NCBI RefSeq assembly: GCF_964340395.1
Contig: NC_135560.1
Span: 7,889,598-7,953,597 of the forward strand
Length of the DNA stretch: 64,000 bases
Reading direction: 5' to 3'
From: Glandiceps talaboti
Taxonomy: Eukaryota > Hemichordata > Enteropneusta > Spengelidae
Part shown: piece after piece, positions 1 to 17,428 of the stretch
Layout of the letters: the number at the start of each line of letters is the position of its first letter
Numbering within the stretch: the first letter of the stretch is position 1
Position numbers and translations under genes: made by a program
The notes under the pieces: generated by a model
What the model was told of the DNA's origin: nothing
Seen by the model: the letters and a program-made list of their open reading frames with translations, nothing else
Database searches by the model: none

Positions 1-2260
1 ATTCGTATTCATTTCACTTTCTTTCTCGCTAATTGCATGTTAATTTGTTCTCAATGGAATTTGATTTTGCAAGGAGAGATAAAAGGTATCGGTCAAAATA
101 CAAAGAGCAGAGGATGGGTAAATCTACCACATTTGTGGAAATTTCTTTGATTCTTTTATTGTATGCAGCCATCCAGGTGATGCACTATGCAAACCAACAT
201 GAATAATAATTATATATGCACATCAGCAATTTCCAAATATAAACTTTAAACATTTTTTGTTTTCCTAGATTTCTGGACATATTTGCTTATGTTCCACTGT
301 GTGCTTTTAGCAAATTAACGTAGAGAAAATAATGTACAACTTAAGGGCTGTCACCTTCCCATATTTAAACTTGAAAGTTACTAGTATTCATGACCTGAAT
401 AGAAGGTCATGGTTGAGACATAACTCCAGTTGATAAACATAATACATGTACATATCAATCAGATAATTCTAACATCTAGTGAGCTTTAAATCAATTTGGT
501 GTATGTGCAATCTGACTAGAGCAAAGCTTTAATGGTTGAGAATTTCAAATGTAACAATTAGCTGAACTTATCTTGGTTATCTAAAATCTTCATATGCGTT
601 CAGGCTGCTGTCAATTTCATGAAAGAAGTTTGAAAATTCTTGATTGATTTTCATTCATTGGTACATCCATATCGTATCCTTTTACCTGAAAGGACAACAA
701 ATTAAAAGACTAACATTAAAAGTGGAACTCAACAACTGTCGAGGCTTTTGCATTTGCCATTCCTAAATCCTTCAAAAAATATTTTGTGATGTAGAATAAT
801 ATACAGTTTGGAGAGATTTGGGTCAGACATTTCTCAAAGCTTACAGGTAGTTGGAGTTCTGTGTTGTTTGCCTGTATACTTGTATCATGATGATCAGATA
901 TACATATAGCTACCCGACAGTAACTCTGTGACAGGACAACCTGCTATTACTAGTAGTAGATAAGCTATATGCAAGTTGGTCTTTTGCAGTCAATTGAACA
1001 AATCTTCAGTCAGCCTACCACATGACAAGAGACTAATCATTCTCTTTAATTACCTCACTGAGTCAATCTGATTAAAATCCTATGTAGTGGGTGGCTATTT
1101 GTTCAACTGGTATATTACTTTCAGCTTTTGGTTGTGTCACATGTTCTTGGTTTACCTCTACATCTGAACATTACTTGTCAATGAGAATTGATCAGATATA
1201 GGGGCAGGCAACTAAACACACTATTTCTCAATTAGGGATTTTACGTCTCATTGCAGATCTTGTGAGATATGCAAATATGCCGAGCAACAAAGGCTGTCAC
1301 ACTTGTGGTCATGGTCAAGCTTTAGCTTTGGCCATGTGCAATGATAGTGTTGCTATTAGCGTTTGACACTTTCAGCTTGACCATCCTCACATGGTTGCTA
1401 TGGATGCAATGACTTATTGCCTCTAGTTGGAAGGTTGATATACATGGTTAACCGTTAAGGGAGCCATCCGGAAATATAGGGGGGGGGGATAAAATTTGAA
1501 AGATATTGCTTAGTTCCCAACTATTACCACTGTACAGAATTTGTGTTAAATTGGCACTGCATTAATCAATATATACCTGTGTTTCGATCCCAGTGGTTGA
1601 TCTTACAGTGTTACACCCAGAACATTAACACCCAAACACGAGATGGGCACACTCCCGATACTGCCAGAAATGAGATCAACATCTCAAGAACAGCATCATC
1701 CCTAATATGTCTTATCCAATTGTTCCTAATCTACTCCTGTGAGACCCACTTTGACTTCTCTGCTCACATCACACCTGGCAATAAATTCAGTACATTGTTG
1801 TCAGCAGTGATTTGATTGACATGGTCTGATATTACTATACCTACCTACCCTACCCTCACCTTACCCCTAACCCTCTCGCTAACCGATGTGTCAGCAGTAG
1901 GATGCCAAATTCCCCCCAAAATGCCAAATTAGACAATACAATGAGTCAAAGTAAAATGTGACCCACCCCTTATCCCATTTTCTAAAATATGGCCCTTCCC
2001 AAGCACTACTTGTAAAACAATGACCCCCTATTTTGTCCACTCTCCCCTTATAATTACTGAAGGCTCCCCCCTTACCATGATTGCTTGAATGCCACAAAAC
2101 AATGCTTTACTTTAAGGGATGAACAAAAGGGGACTGTAGCGTTACACTTCTTTTAAGCACTACCACTCACTCCTAGTTCACCAATTACAAGCTAGGGAAG
2201 GGGCTGCACTGTGTACATGTATCATGTCCCCATAACTGAGTTGTTTTTGTGTTTTCCCCC
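1..2260. other. Intergenic, no gene recognised
   Basis: AT-rich DNA without any open frame that resembles a known protein or is bounded by convincing splice sites. It contains a short poly-G run near 1482-1490 and a degenerate CCCTAAC-like stretch near 1850-1880 that is too irregular to be a telomeric repeat. I see no RNA gene. Confidence 0.6.
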
Positions 2261-2262
2261 AA

Positions 2263-2460
2263 CATAAAGTAGTCTTACCTTTAGGTAATTGTTGTTAGGT
2301 AGGTACAATCCAGATAATATCTTCATCCCAATGTAGGTATCAAGACGTGGGTATGGATCCCAACTTGTAGGTGGTCGTTGTCAAGACGTGCTTGTAGCTT
2401 AGTATCTGGGTGTGTTCTACTTTGTTCACATCGTTAACGCGTTGCAGCTCAGTCCTTCGT
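2263..2460. repeat. Dispersed repeat, copy A
   Basis: A block starting AGTCTTACCTTTAGGTAA and containing GGTACAATCCAGATAATATC recurs in the same order near 4162-4330 (copy B). The shared blocks are the TTACCT..AGGTAA start, the GTACAATCCAGATAATATCTTC core, and TAGGTGGTCGT with GTAGCT further along. The two copies have diverged by small indels, so this is an old interspersed repeat. I cannot assign a family. Confidence 0.55.
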
Positions 2461-4160
2461 CCTCGTTGAAGGTTCCAGTCATGTGTCAGTCACCTGACTC
2501 AACACCCCTCCCTGTTCCATAAAAATTGAGTCAAGTGAGAGGTAATGCATTTCTGTGATGGTATTGAATGCAGAGCAAAACCAATGGCTGAGCTGGCTCA
2601 GGTTTTGTATGGGGGATGTTGGAACTTGCAATCACACATTTTCGTTATCACTGAGGGCCAGTTAATAACATAACATAGATGTCTATAGTGATTGATTTTG
2701 TGAGGGGTCAAGGGGCAGGGTGCAATAATGTATACCTGGGGACAAACCACAAAGGTAGGTTACACCCTCTGATACTTGAAATGAGGGTAGTTGGCAGTAA
2801 CTATACATTTTGATAAATTCTCTTGGAGATAGTGGGATGGCAGAATAATTTAGTTAAGGGAAAAACCACCAAAGTAGATTACTTCCTCCATATTTCCAAA
2901 TAGGAGTTTTGTTTGACATAGCCATTAAACTTACCTATTTACTGAGGTAAATAACAGTATAAGCAGAGAGAGATGGGAAAGAAGGTGGAATCTGTGATCT
3001 CCCATGATACACTGGGGACTTTGCAGGCTCAGAAAGGGCATGTGGAGGACTTCACATAATCATTTTGCTAACAAATCTTGTTGAGGATACTCACAGCAGC
3101 AGTCAGCAATGGATTCAGACCCATGAAGAAGATTCACTCACAGACAACATAAAGTAGTCACTTTGTGACCCATAATATGATCAAGAACAAAAATACCCAC
3201 TGCCACCTTTCAGTTCTGAGTGAAAGGGTCACCAACCTGTTTGTTCTTAACTAGTAACAAGCTAACCATAGACCCTGGGTGGAGGGTCTATGAGCTAACT
3301 AACAAGGACAGGGAAGGTGGCTTGCTACCACACTATAACATTTTGAAAACTTTAATGAAATAGTGTAATATTTTGTTTTGACAGAGTATAGTGAAAATAA
3401 AATGTACCGACTCTCAGTGGGGGGGGGGGGGAGAGTTGTCTACCCAGAAGAATAGAATTGAATAAATTTACTTAATTATTTTTTGAGAAAAGGAAATATT
3501 TTTATTTATCTGTAATTTTGGTTTCAAAATTCAATAGGTAAACCTGGGATAATAAAGAATTTGGGGGCAAGCGCATGAGGAAAACTGCCAGAAAGCTGCA
3601 GCTGGAGACTGAGTATTTAATTTATTCAGCGCTGTGCTAATTTATTCTAAGAATGTTTTGCACTGAAGAAAGGAAAGCTTCTGAATTTGCTTTAGCACAG
3701 TCAAAATTACTTGAAGTTTGTTGTAGCTGCAGAAAATACCCAATAAAATAAAGTTTCAAATTGAATTGAGCAAGCCGGAGTAGGTAGCAAGGATCGACAA
3801 CTTCTACAACCCTATGACATGGCCTTTTGTTCACGTCAAAAGAAATGGGCGGGAAATTTAAAGATGGGCGCAGGCACCTGCTCGCTGCTCAGTAAAGTCC
3901 GTGGCATTTTTTTCCTTCAAAACCTGCTGGTTTGGACGGCGACTTTTGGTTCGAAACAAGTGGGGAGTTTATTGAAATGTAGTATAAATTCTTTGGGCTA
4001 ACACTAATTGCTATTAACACGAAATTCCAGTAGCATCAAATTACAGAATATTTCAGTGAAAACACTATCATGGCTACATGTATGTGGTCGACGGTCTTCA
4101 AGTTCGGACGTGGAAATCGCTCGCAGCGCCAGCAGGTTTGTGTTTTTCCTTTAACAACGA
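2461..4160. other. Intergenic, no gene recognised
   Basis: No supported gene. The stretch holds a G homopolymer at about 3417-3431 and a few short open frames that lack splice-site support or recognisable protein similarity. Confidence 0.5.
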
Positions 4161-4161
4161 A

Positions 4162-4330
4162 AGTAGTCTTACCTAAGGTAATAGCTGTTTTGTAGGTACA
4201 ATCCAGATAATATCTTCGTCCAGGATACGGCTATACCCCAACTCGCTCGTGCTAGTCGTAGGTGGTCGTGGTCGACCAAGAAAAGGCGGGGAAGAGGGTA
4301 GCTTTGTAGCTCAGTCATTGTCATCGTTGG
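4162..4330. repeat. Dispersed repeat, copy B
   Basis: Second copy of the block at 2263-2460, in the same orientation, sharing the GTACAATCCAGATAATATCTTC core. It lies directly beside the inverted-repeat element that starts near 4330. Confidence 0.55.
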
Positions 4331-5035
4331 GGGCGCCGGTGACGGATCAACTCGTCCCAATTTCAACTCGTCCCACTCAACTCGTCCAATTTTCAACTCG
4401 CCCCATTTTCGACTCGCCCCAACTCTTTGCAATATAATTTACCTGTGCATATATGAAATCGAAGCTAGTAGTACTCAGTTTGGAGGGTCTGTGGTATCTC
4501 GTATTCCACTAATGAAGTACCACTTGCGCTGTAAACACATACTACAATACTTAGTTGTGTTAACTAGGGAGAGGAGACACGTCTCCAAAACCCGTACGCG
4601 CGGAAGTCGTAAGCGTGTCAGTCACTAATATTCTCCTTGGTTATTATCATTATTATTTCTTATTTGGGTTGTAAACATTAAGTCCTAATGTGAAAAGTGA
4701 TATTCCATGACTGAGGAAATTTAAAGTTGTTGTGCTAGTAAGTTCTAGATCTACCAAACACTTAGCCAAAACCCACACCACTTTCTGCTACGAAATGTTA
4801 CATTTGCTACGCTTCGACTGGCTACGTAGGTAAAATCATGTAAATGTTTCGGTCTCCGTACTTCGAGTCCATGTATCGTTTAGATTTATAAACGTTTCCT
4901 AGTGTTGAAAATGGGACGAGTTAAAAATGGGACGAGATGAAAATGGGGCGAGTTGAAATTGGGGCGAGTTGAAATGGGACGAGTTGAAATGGGACGAGTT
5001 GAAAATGGGACGAAGTAAATCGCAATCGGGGGCGC
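4330..5035. mobile_element. Non-autonomous inverted-repeat element with arrayed ends
   Basis: The left end (about 4350-4430) carries about five copies of a 15-17 bp unit of the form TTTCAACTCGTCCCA. The right end (about 4905-5012) carries about seven copies of its reverse complement, TGGGACGAGTTGAAA. Both arrays are capped on the outside by a GGGGGCGCC block. About 470 bp of non-coding sequence separates the arrays. This resembles a small DNA transposon with iterated terminal or subterminal binding sites. I found no transposase and no certain target-site duplication. Confidence 0.6.
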
Positions 5036-5047
5036 CATATATAATCT

Positions 5048-5155
5048 TGGTTACGGCAAGAGGATGGGTAACCGAGACCAGACAGAACATTCATCATGAG
5101 TTGTCAGCACAGCGCGCGCCTAGCCTCCCGGTTACCCACCCTCTTGCCGTTGAGG
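5048..5155. repeat. Imperfect palindrome
   Basis: GGCAAGAGGATGGGTAACCG near 5055 pairs with CGGTTACCCACCCTCTTGCC near 5130, leaving about 55 bp between the arms. It directly adjoins the arrayed element at 4330-5035 and may be part of it. Confidence 0.55.
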
Positions 5156-5159
5156 GCAT

Positions 5160-6840
5160 AACCCCAACAGTAGGTAGAAACAGTAGGGTATAAACCTAGA
5201 CTGTCAACAGTAGTCTGACTTTTTTGTTTAATATAATATTTGTAGATGCAATAGAATTAAAAAAATGGTGTGCGATGAATGTTCGATGAAGTCAAGTCGA
5301 CGTCGGATTATATTACTAGTAATGCATTCTGTTTAGAATGTACACTGTACATGCTGATATGATATAGGTTATGTATGTGCACACAATTAGTAATAAATAA
5401 ACAAATATTTCACAAGATTTTGTTAGGAGTACCACAAACGCGTCTGAATACAGACTAATATAAACCGTACATGAGCATCTAAGTTATCTAACATAGTAAA
5501 GTGACTTTGCTATCTGCAATAATAATGCCACTATACAAGTATTATAGACACAGCAATTGTTACGTGATATGCGGAACTTACCTAAACTTTAAATTTAGGT
5601 GTGTTTTTTTAAATTGTGAAGTTATTACCTAAAAGGCAATGAATAACTTCAAATTTGCCTTACTAGAGCCAAAAAACTCCAGATCTACAAGAAGGAGAGA
5701 CCTTGGACTCCCCACCTCCAGATGAATGGGAAGTACTCATTCAACCAACAATCAGATTCACCAACTTTTTACTATCATGGTGTTATTAACATTTTCTTGA
5801 ACACTTTAACACTATGTATAAAGAGTAATTGCTAATTTAGATGGTACTGTCCTGTACAGTTGTGAAATTGTAGCTTACATAGTCTAAAAATTGCCTTAAC
5901 AGACTCTTGAATTAAAAAAACTCTCCCCAATGAGAGTTGGACGTATCCCCGTCAAAAGATCCCCCCCCCCCACCTTTTAGTTTTACCCCCAAGATGCCAT
6001 TAAAATTAAATTTTAACAAAATATATTTCAATCCTATTTAGTTGTTAATCATATGATGGTGCTGTCTTGTAAAGCTTGAAAATTATTGCCCGAAAAGGTC
6101 TGAATAGTATAAAAAATTGGCTTAAAGAATCAAAAACCTCCAGAGCTTCAAGGAGGAAAACCTCCATGTATGAGAGATGTACATATTCCGATCCCATCCA
6201 AGCTTCTCCCCCCCCCCCATACATTTTACTGCTAAGATGGCATTACATGTAAACATCCCTATGTAGTCGCTAATTACGTGATGTGCTAATATTAAGTATT
6301 TGCGAGACACTGGCAAGCAGTCCACTCTCTGAGTCACGATGAAATACCCGCCATGTGAGTATGTATGATAAGGGGATGGCATGGGGTGCCATCATGTTTT
6401 AGAAATAAGCGATTGGGGTGACTCGCCGGTGACTTTTTGTCGGCCCAATAGAAAAATCCGCCACCCCCACCCCCACCCCCGGCCGGAGAAACTGACCGGT
6501 CCCTAACTCACATGTACACGTCTCTGGTCAACATTCCAAACCCATACACTGTACGTAATGTTAACATTCTAAGGCTAGTCAAACTATGACAAAATTGTAT
6601 GTTTGATATTGGCGAATTTACACAAGATTTACTGGTGAATGGAGAATTACATTTAATATTTGCAATTGGTGAATTAGAGCTTTTACTTCCTGATGAATGG
6701 TGATCTAAGAGGGGTATAACCCCCCCCCCCCCCATGAAGAAATCGGATGATACGAAAACATGTTATTTCTGCGATGACCATTTCCCCCATGATGGTAAAT
6801 GTCCGGCGAATGGAAAGGAATGCATGTGGAAGCGAACGTG
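5160..6840. other. Intergenic, repeat-derived, no gene recognised
   Basis: No supported gene. Two related pieces, near 5640-5960 and 6060-6230, share wording such as AAAAACTCCAGATC / AAAACCTCCAGAGC and each runs into a poly-C tract (about 5961-5971 and 6209-6218). A third poly-C tract is at 6720-6733. They look like diverged copies of one repeat family. Confidence 0.45.
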
Positions 6841-6842
6841 TA

Positions 6843-7881
6843 GTATGACGTAGATGCAAGTCCAGTTGGTCTCGGAGCAATGTTACATTCTGAAAGATGA
6901 CAATGACACTGCCAAAGTTATAAGCTACGCAAGCAGATCACTGACTGCAGCTGCAGTTGAACAACGATACTCACAAATTGAACACGAAGCACTTGCCATA
7001 TTGTATGGGCATGTGGACGATTTTATCTGTATCTATATGGTAAGAAATTCACCATCATCACCGATCACAATCCACAAGAACGGACAACAGTCCAAGTTCA
7101 AAACCACCTGTTAGAATCGAAAGAAGACACTAAAGCTACACGCCTATAACTTCGAGCGAGGTAATATATAAATTATAACCATGGAAGTATACATTGGGTT
7201 ATATTACCATGATATAACGGAGTGTGTCGTCACCGGCGCCGAGATTTGACCCAGCTGACTGCATGTACGTGTCAAGACATCCAGACAAAGATGGAAAACC
7301 AAGCAAAAGACATGAAAAATTATCTGAAGAATATCAATTACACCGTTACCAATGCCACACCCAAAGCTCTATCATTAGGCGAAATCCAGACGGCTATACA
7401 AAAGCTAACCCGTCAATACAAGCTGTCATTAGAGCGATGAGGACAAAAAAAATGACATGAAATTATATAAGAAAACAAATGAAGACAACTGTATAAACTT
7501 CAATCATGTAGAAGCCCTGCTTATAAGGTCGAGAAGCGGTTGACAATATTATGCCAGACACAAACATTATTCTACGTAGCATTCAGATCGTTATGCCAGA
7601 GTTGTTGCAACAACGCTCTGCTGATCTAGCACACGAAGGGCACCAAGGCGTGGTAGAAACAAAGAAACTACTAGAGAGAAAGCATGTTTTCCAAATTGGT
7701 AGAAGTTAAGATACATATCTGTATCCCCTGTCAAGCCTTGACACAATGTCATCATTCAGAACCACTACAAATGACCGAACTACCTGATAATGCATGGGAA
7801 GAAGTCTCAAGCGACATGTGTGGACCATTTCCATTCATAAAAGGAAAACCATATGGAAAAGAAAACTGTGCACATTTCTAA
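6843..7881 (+). pseudogene. Decayed Ty3/gypsy retrotransposon pol (RNase H to integrase N-terminus)
   Basis: Three separate reading frames give recognisable pieces of a gypsy-type polyprotein in the right order. 6854-7020 encodes an RNase H-like segment with KVISYASRSLT, then EQRYSQIEHEALAILYG. 7224-7440 continues after the RNase H with a SRHPDKDGKPSK-like linker. 7550-7690 matches the integrase zinc-binding region with LAHEGHQG. 7700-7830 continues with a C..CQ pair, PLQMTELPD and a following DMCGPFP. Frames change at least three times and stops intervene, so it cannot encode a working protein. Reverse transcriptase, gag and LTRs were not found nearby. It is an old truncated insertion. Confidence 0.85.
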
Positions 7882-8187
7882 GAAACTACAGATGTACACA
7901 CCGTACATTACGACTGGCCTACCACCAGCCAGATAAATATTCCAACGACCGCTAAACATCAAACTACCAACATACAATGGCATGTATGACAACACCAAAA
8001 TCAGCCATAAAAAAAAGATGCAACGACAAAAGCCAAAAACTCTAGCAAATGAGTACCAAATTGTAGTAGCTTTGCACTACATAGCGCCCTCAACGGCAAA
8101 ATCGTTGCATTTTTATTTATTCGACGAATCGTCGTTCGAATTATATAATTTGGAAATATGTGGTTCACAATATTGTAATATAAATAT

Positions 8188-8412
<225 letters not shown>

Positions 8413-8563
8413 AATACAAGTATTCACAGGGCCTAAGTAAGCCTGGCTGGATTTTCCGTTACTTCATGTACATAAAAAGCAATATACTTTGACTACGCAT
8501 GCTACATGGTTGCTGTCATTCAAACCGTCTTAAGTTCTATATATAGTGTCAACCGTTCATATC

Positions 8564-8697
<134 letters not shown>

Positions 8698-9097
8698 GCA
8701 TTTTAAAGCTGCACTATGCTAGTTGCAACTGGTACTGTTTTCAGAACAGCTTTGTTTTTAGATATAATGACTCACGGGACGAAGTGTGGCAAATTTCCAG
8801 CTGAGAGGGAGGGAGGTGTGTCGGAGATCTACATTTGAAATTGAGGCGCAAGTGTTCCCAGAGTTAGGTTATGATTTATACGCTCATGCTCTCACTATTT
8901 GAAAACAAACAACGAACTACGTGTCATAACTTACTAGTGCATGACCTTTGACCTTACGTTCTCATATGAACTGTATAATGTTCATAATGTTTATTTGAGT
9001 ACACGTACACGTAACAAAACCCTGGGGAGTTGTTAATGGTATCCAAATCCAGTATAGAAACATGTAATAGTGGTCTGAGATACAACGTATGTCAATG

Positions 9098-9236
9098 TAG
9101 AAGACCGGTGAGGATAGCGACATGCGACTTACATAACTGCGACCTACAACTTTATAAATAGTTAGTTACATATCTGCAACTTGCAGAACTGCGACATGCA
9201 AACTTTATGCAGGTCACAGTCCTCACCGGTCTTCTA
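9098..9236. mobile_element. MITE-like foldback, 139 bp
   Basis: TAGAAGACCGGTGAGGA at the left end (9098-9114) is matched by its exact reverse complement TCCTCACCGGTCTTCTA at the right end (9220-9236). The interior repeats TGCGAC/TGCAAC words and has no coding capacity. No unambiguous target duplication is visible. Confidence 0.75.
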
Positions 9237-9239
9237 TAT

Positions 9240-11400
9240 GTCTGAGAAGATAATTTTATTTTTATTTTATTTCAAATGTGGTGGTTGTGCATGTGGTGGA
9301 GACTGTGCTGAACGTACGTACGTGTACCGTACCGGTGGAAATCTCAGTTTGTTATTGTGCAAACAATCTATTATACATGCCGTACTTGTTATTGTTTTGC
9401 TCGAGCTAGTAAGAACTGGTTTTGACCGACCTACTATTCATCGGAGGCACGTGATAATGACGCAGGGCCAACGCCTCTTGATACTGTGCTCTGATTGGTT
9501 CTCTGCAATGATATATGGGGTCATATATCGTGATTTCCTATTGGATATTGCACTTGTCAAGATAAACATTATTTGGATAGTGAACATTTTTTCCCCCGAT
9601 ATTTATGCAACTTCTTTTCTCGAGTAAATGCAAATCAATATTTAATGATTGACTACCTGACCAAAGAACAACTTAACTAGTCAGAAATGTCACATATTGC
9701 AAAATTGTACGAAGAGCTGTAACCAATCAGAACACATGTTGTTTGTGTCTTGGCATGATGTTAGCCTACGCACGCGCACTTCGCGAATGTGGCCGATTAT
9801 TTTAAATATTCAAGTAGGTCGAACAGGAAAACGTAAACAGTGTCCTTCTAAAGTTAGTAATATCAGCGATACGTTTGGATTGGAATGGAAAAAATGAAGC
9901 GTCCATTGGATATTTTCCTGTTTAAGTTATTACGTGAGTATTATTACTACTTTGTCTTATTTTGTAAGAATAATTTAGGATACCATTTGAAGAAATCGAC
10001 ATGTACTGGGTTGAAATAAATTCAATGACATTGACAATCGCTGCATGGCCTTGTGTACGTGTTGAACGGTTGTGGAAAAAAGACCGGACTGTTTACAATC
10101 AATAGTGGCGGTAGTCGCAACCGCTATGTCTTTAATGATAAGGTCATCCCATCTGCTACCAGAATGATGCATATTATGTGGAGTGTGTTTTTCGAATACA
10201 CAAGCCATATTTTGTGATAATGATTTCGATTTTTGTTTTTGTTTTAACAATATGAATGTGAGTCGAGTCTTAATCTTGGGACATTGTTGCGAAATGTCAC
10301 AACTGCAGTTACAGTTCTATTTTATTATACCTTTTCTCAACTACCACCACCATTCTCAGCCGAATATCTAGATAACGTTATTACTAACTTACAGGTTCTC
10401 ATTATCGTCATAAGATATATCAATAAAGTGAACCATAGTATATGCTCCGAGGTTGGACACTTCATCTCTCCGCTAGAGGGGAAGACGTTTCGAACCCCGT
10501 GAATCGATACAAGTTACATTAATTTTATTGCTGATGAAAATTGATTGAATTTGAAACATGGAACTTGAAATTATCTTTTTATGATTGAAGATTTGGTGCA
10601 TTTCATCCCCTACTAAGTAATTTGCACACAATTAGGTCATCTGCAGCGCTAAACATGCGCTAAAGAAGTTTATATAACCATGATAAAACTGACACGAATA
10701 ATATATATAGTAAAGGAGAACCAAGGTTGTATAGGGTAGATGTCAGGTCAGCGAGTGTTGCTGTCAACAATCTATGCTATGCATACCACTGATATCTGTT
10801 GTCGACTGGTTCAAATATTTCCATATCATAAATTCATTTCTTGTAATGTTAATTCCGGACATGAGATTCACCCTACAGGCCCGGTAGAAATTGTTTGTAT
10901 GCCATTCTCATAGATGTAAACACCCAAGTGTGTGTGACCTTGATGATGTTGGTTATATCAGGAGAGTCTTTTGGCATACAGCCAACGTCCTTCTGACGTC
11001 ACCCAAAGGCCAAACGTAGGTTATCTTCAGTACAGGATTTACGTACACATCAGTAACACAAAATGTGCATGTGAAACTGGACATAATTTATTACAAGAAA
11101 ACAGCTGTATACTGACAAATGCAACTACCGTTTTCTTGAAAAACGTCGCCTTTGGAATGTGAAACCGCCTTGAAGTTGGGGTCAGCTATGTAGACACAAA
11201 CGGTCATATTAATATTATTGCCATATACAAATGTACTAACTCAGTAACTGTATTTTCTATATTGTACACAGGTGCTGCCGTTGTATATCTTTGAAAACAA
11301 AGCACACAAACAGTGATAGTGAAACTGAACTTGGCCTTCTGTGACATTGACAAGTAACCCAGCTGGGTATTAGAAATCAGGGGCTGTAACAGCTGGACAT
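9240..11400. other. Upstream region of DCAF12, no further gene recognised
   Basis: No supported coding gene. A donor-like GTGAGT at 9933 and several acceptor-like sites make an untranslated first exon of DCAF12 possible here. No upstream segment could be joined in frame to the DCAF12 coding exon. A 148-codon open frame at 9181-9627 starts inside the MITE and looks like nothing known. Confidence 0.4.
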
Positions 11401-11418
11401 AATATATTATAAAAGGCC

Positions 11419-16031
<4,613 letters not shown>

Positions 16032-16322
16032 GGATTGTGTCCGTACACCTTGTAGTATCATGGTATTCTGGCCTGCAACTTTGAAGACGTCATTGTGAAA
16101 AACTTATTTTGAACAGAGAAACAGAGACTGAAGTATATTATTTGTGAAGTAGCAAAAATGCTATTACTGATGAATTTTGCTGGGTGCTGCCATTGAATGT
16201 TTTATATTCAAATATCATACTGAACCAGATATGAACATAAAAGAAGAAAATTTGTAAGGACTAACACACCAGCTAAGGATGTAAATATTTCCATGGATGC
16301 CAGTTTGTTGTACATTTCGGTA

Positions 16323-16616
16323 ACAAAATTGTACTCTGCAAAGACATTATTGTACATTAAATGACAAAGCTGTACATTGCAAGGATGAAGTTGTACATTA
16401 CAACAACAATGTTGTACATTGCAATGACAATGTTGTACATTGCAGTGACAATGTTGTACATTGCAGTGACAATGTTGTACATTGCCATGACAAAGTTGTA
16501 CATTGCAGTGACAATGTTGTACATTGCCATGACAAAGTTGTACATTGCAGTGACAATGTTGTACATTGCCATGACAAAGTCGTTCATTACAACAATAATG
16601 TTGTACATTGCAACAG
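16323..16616 (+). repeat. 21-nt minisatellite in DCAF12 3' UTR
   Basis: About 14 units with consensus TTGTACATTGCAGTGACAATG. The middle of the array alternates units ending CAGTGACAATG with units ending CCATGACAAAG, giving a 42-nt higher-order period. Because 21 is a multiple of three and units lack stops, long repetitive frames appear on both strands; they are not genes. In the transcript each unit presents UGUACAUU. Confidence 0.95.
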
Positions 16617-17367
16617 ACATGTTACAATGTTATATTACAAGGTTAACAATAATGCTACATATGAAATGTGACGTAGCATGTATATTTCACTTTATTTGAG
16701 ACTGTATTTATTAGCATAACATTTTTTGCAAGTTGTTAATCAAATGACATTATTATTTCTTTTCTCTCTGATGCCATATCAGCCGAAAGAGCAACTTTAA
16801 ATTTGTGCAATAGCCGAATGAATTTATTCTTCCAAGAATTAAATGCAAAGGAGAGTATTTTTTAGAAAAACTTTTTGGTGACCATCATTTCAACTTTCTC
16901 CACTAGTGAGTAAGACCTCTTTACTAGATAGGGCTTATTTTTGCAAGAAACATTTACCAGAAAAGGAAACATGAAAGAGATGGAAAAAAAAAAAATTTAA
17001 ACACAGTACATAACTTATTGTGGAAGAATGTGTGTGCATCCTTATAGATTTATTTTGTGTGTGTGTTTTTTGTTTTTTTTGTTTATTTTTGTTTTAGCCT
17101 TTCTATTTAATGTGGACTGCATATGTTATAAATATGCTATGTCTAATGTTTGATCAATTGTAAGTTGTGCCAAACTGTTCTCCCTTGTGAACCGAGGCAG
17201 TTTCTTGGTGGATACTTAGAAAAAAAATTGAGAGACATGTAAGAAAAGTTTATTTTTTATTATTAAATGTCATGTTTTCAGTCAGCTTCAAGAATGCTAT
17301 TAAAAAAATGTATCTTATTTCTATTACATAGTTTTGCTTTCTGGTTTTGCTATGTTCAATGTATATA

Positions 17368-17396
17368 TATGTGTGTGTGTGTGTGTGTATATGTGT

Positions 17397-17428
<32 letters not shown>
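17368..17428. repeat. (TG)n microsatellite
   Basis: Two runs of TG dinucleotides split by TATATGTGTGCACG, inside the predicted DCAF12 3' UTR. Confidence 0.95.

Noticed and set aside
1845-1885. CCCTAAC-like sequence resembling telomeric repeats
   Set aside because: Too short and irregular (TACCCTACCCTCACCTTACCCC); no regular TTAGGG hexamer array.
9181-9627. 148-codon open frame with hydrophobic segments
   Set aside because: Starts inside the MITE at 9098-9236 with a non-ATG codon, has no recognisable similarity and no splice context.
16357-16699. Long open frames on both strands with Met-Tyr-Asn-Ile repeats
   Set aside because: Produced by the 21-nt minisatellite, whose period is a multiple of three. 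They lie in the DCAF12 3' UTR.
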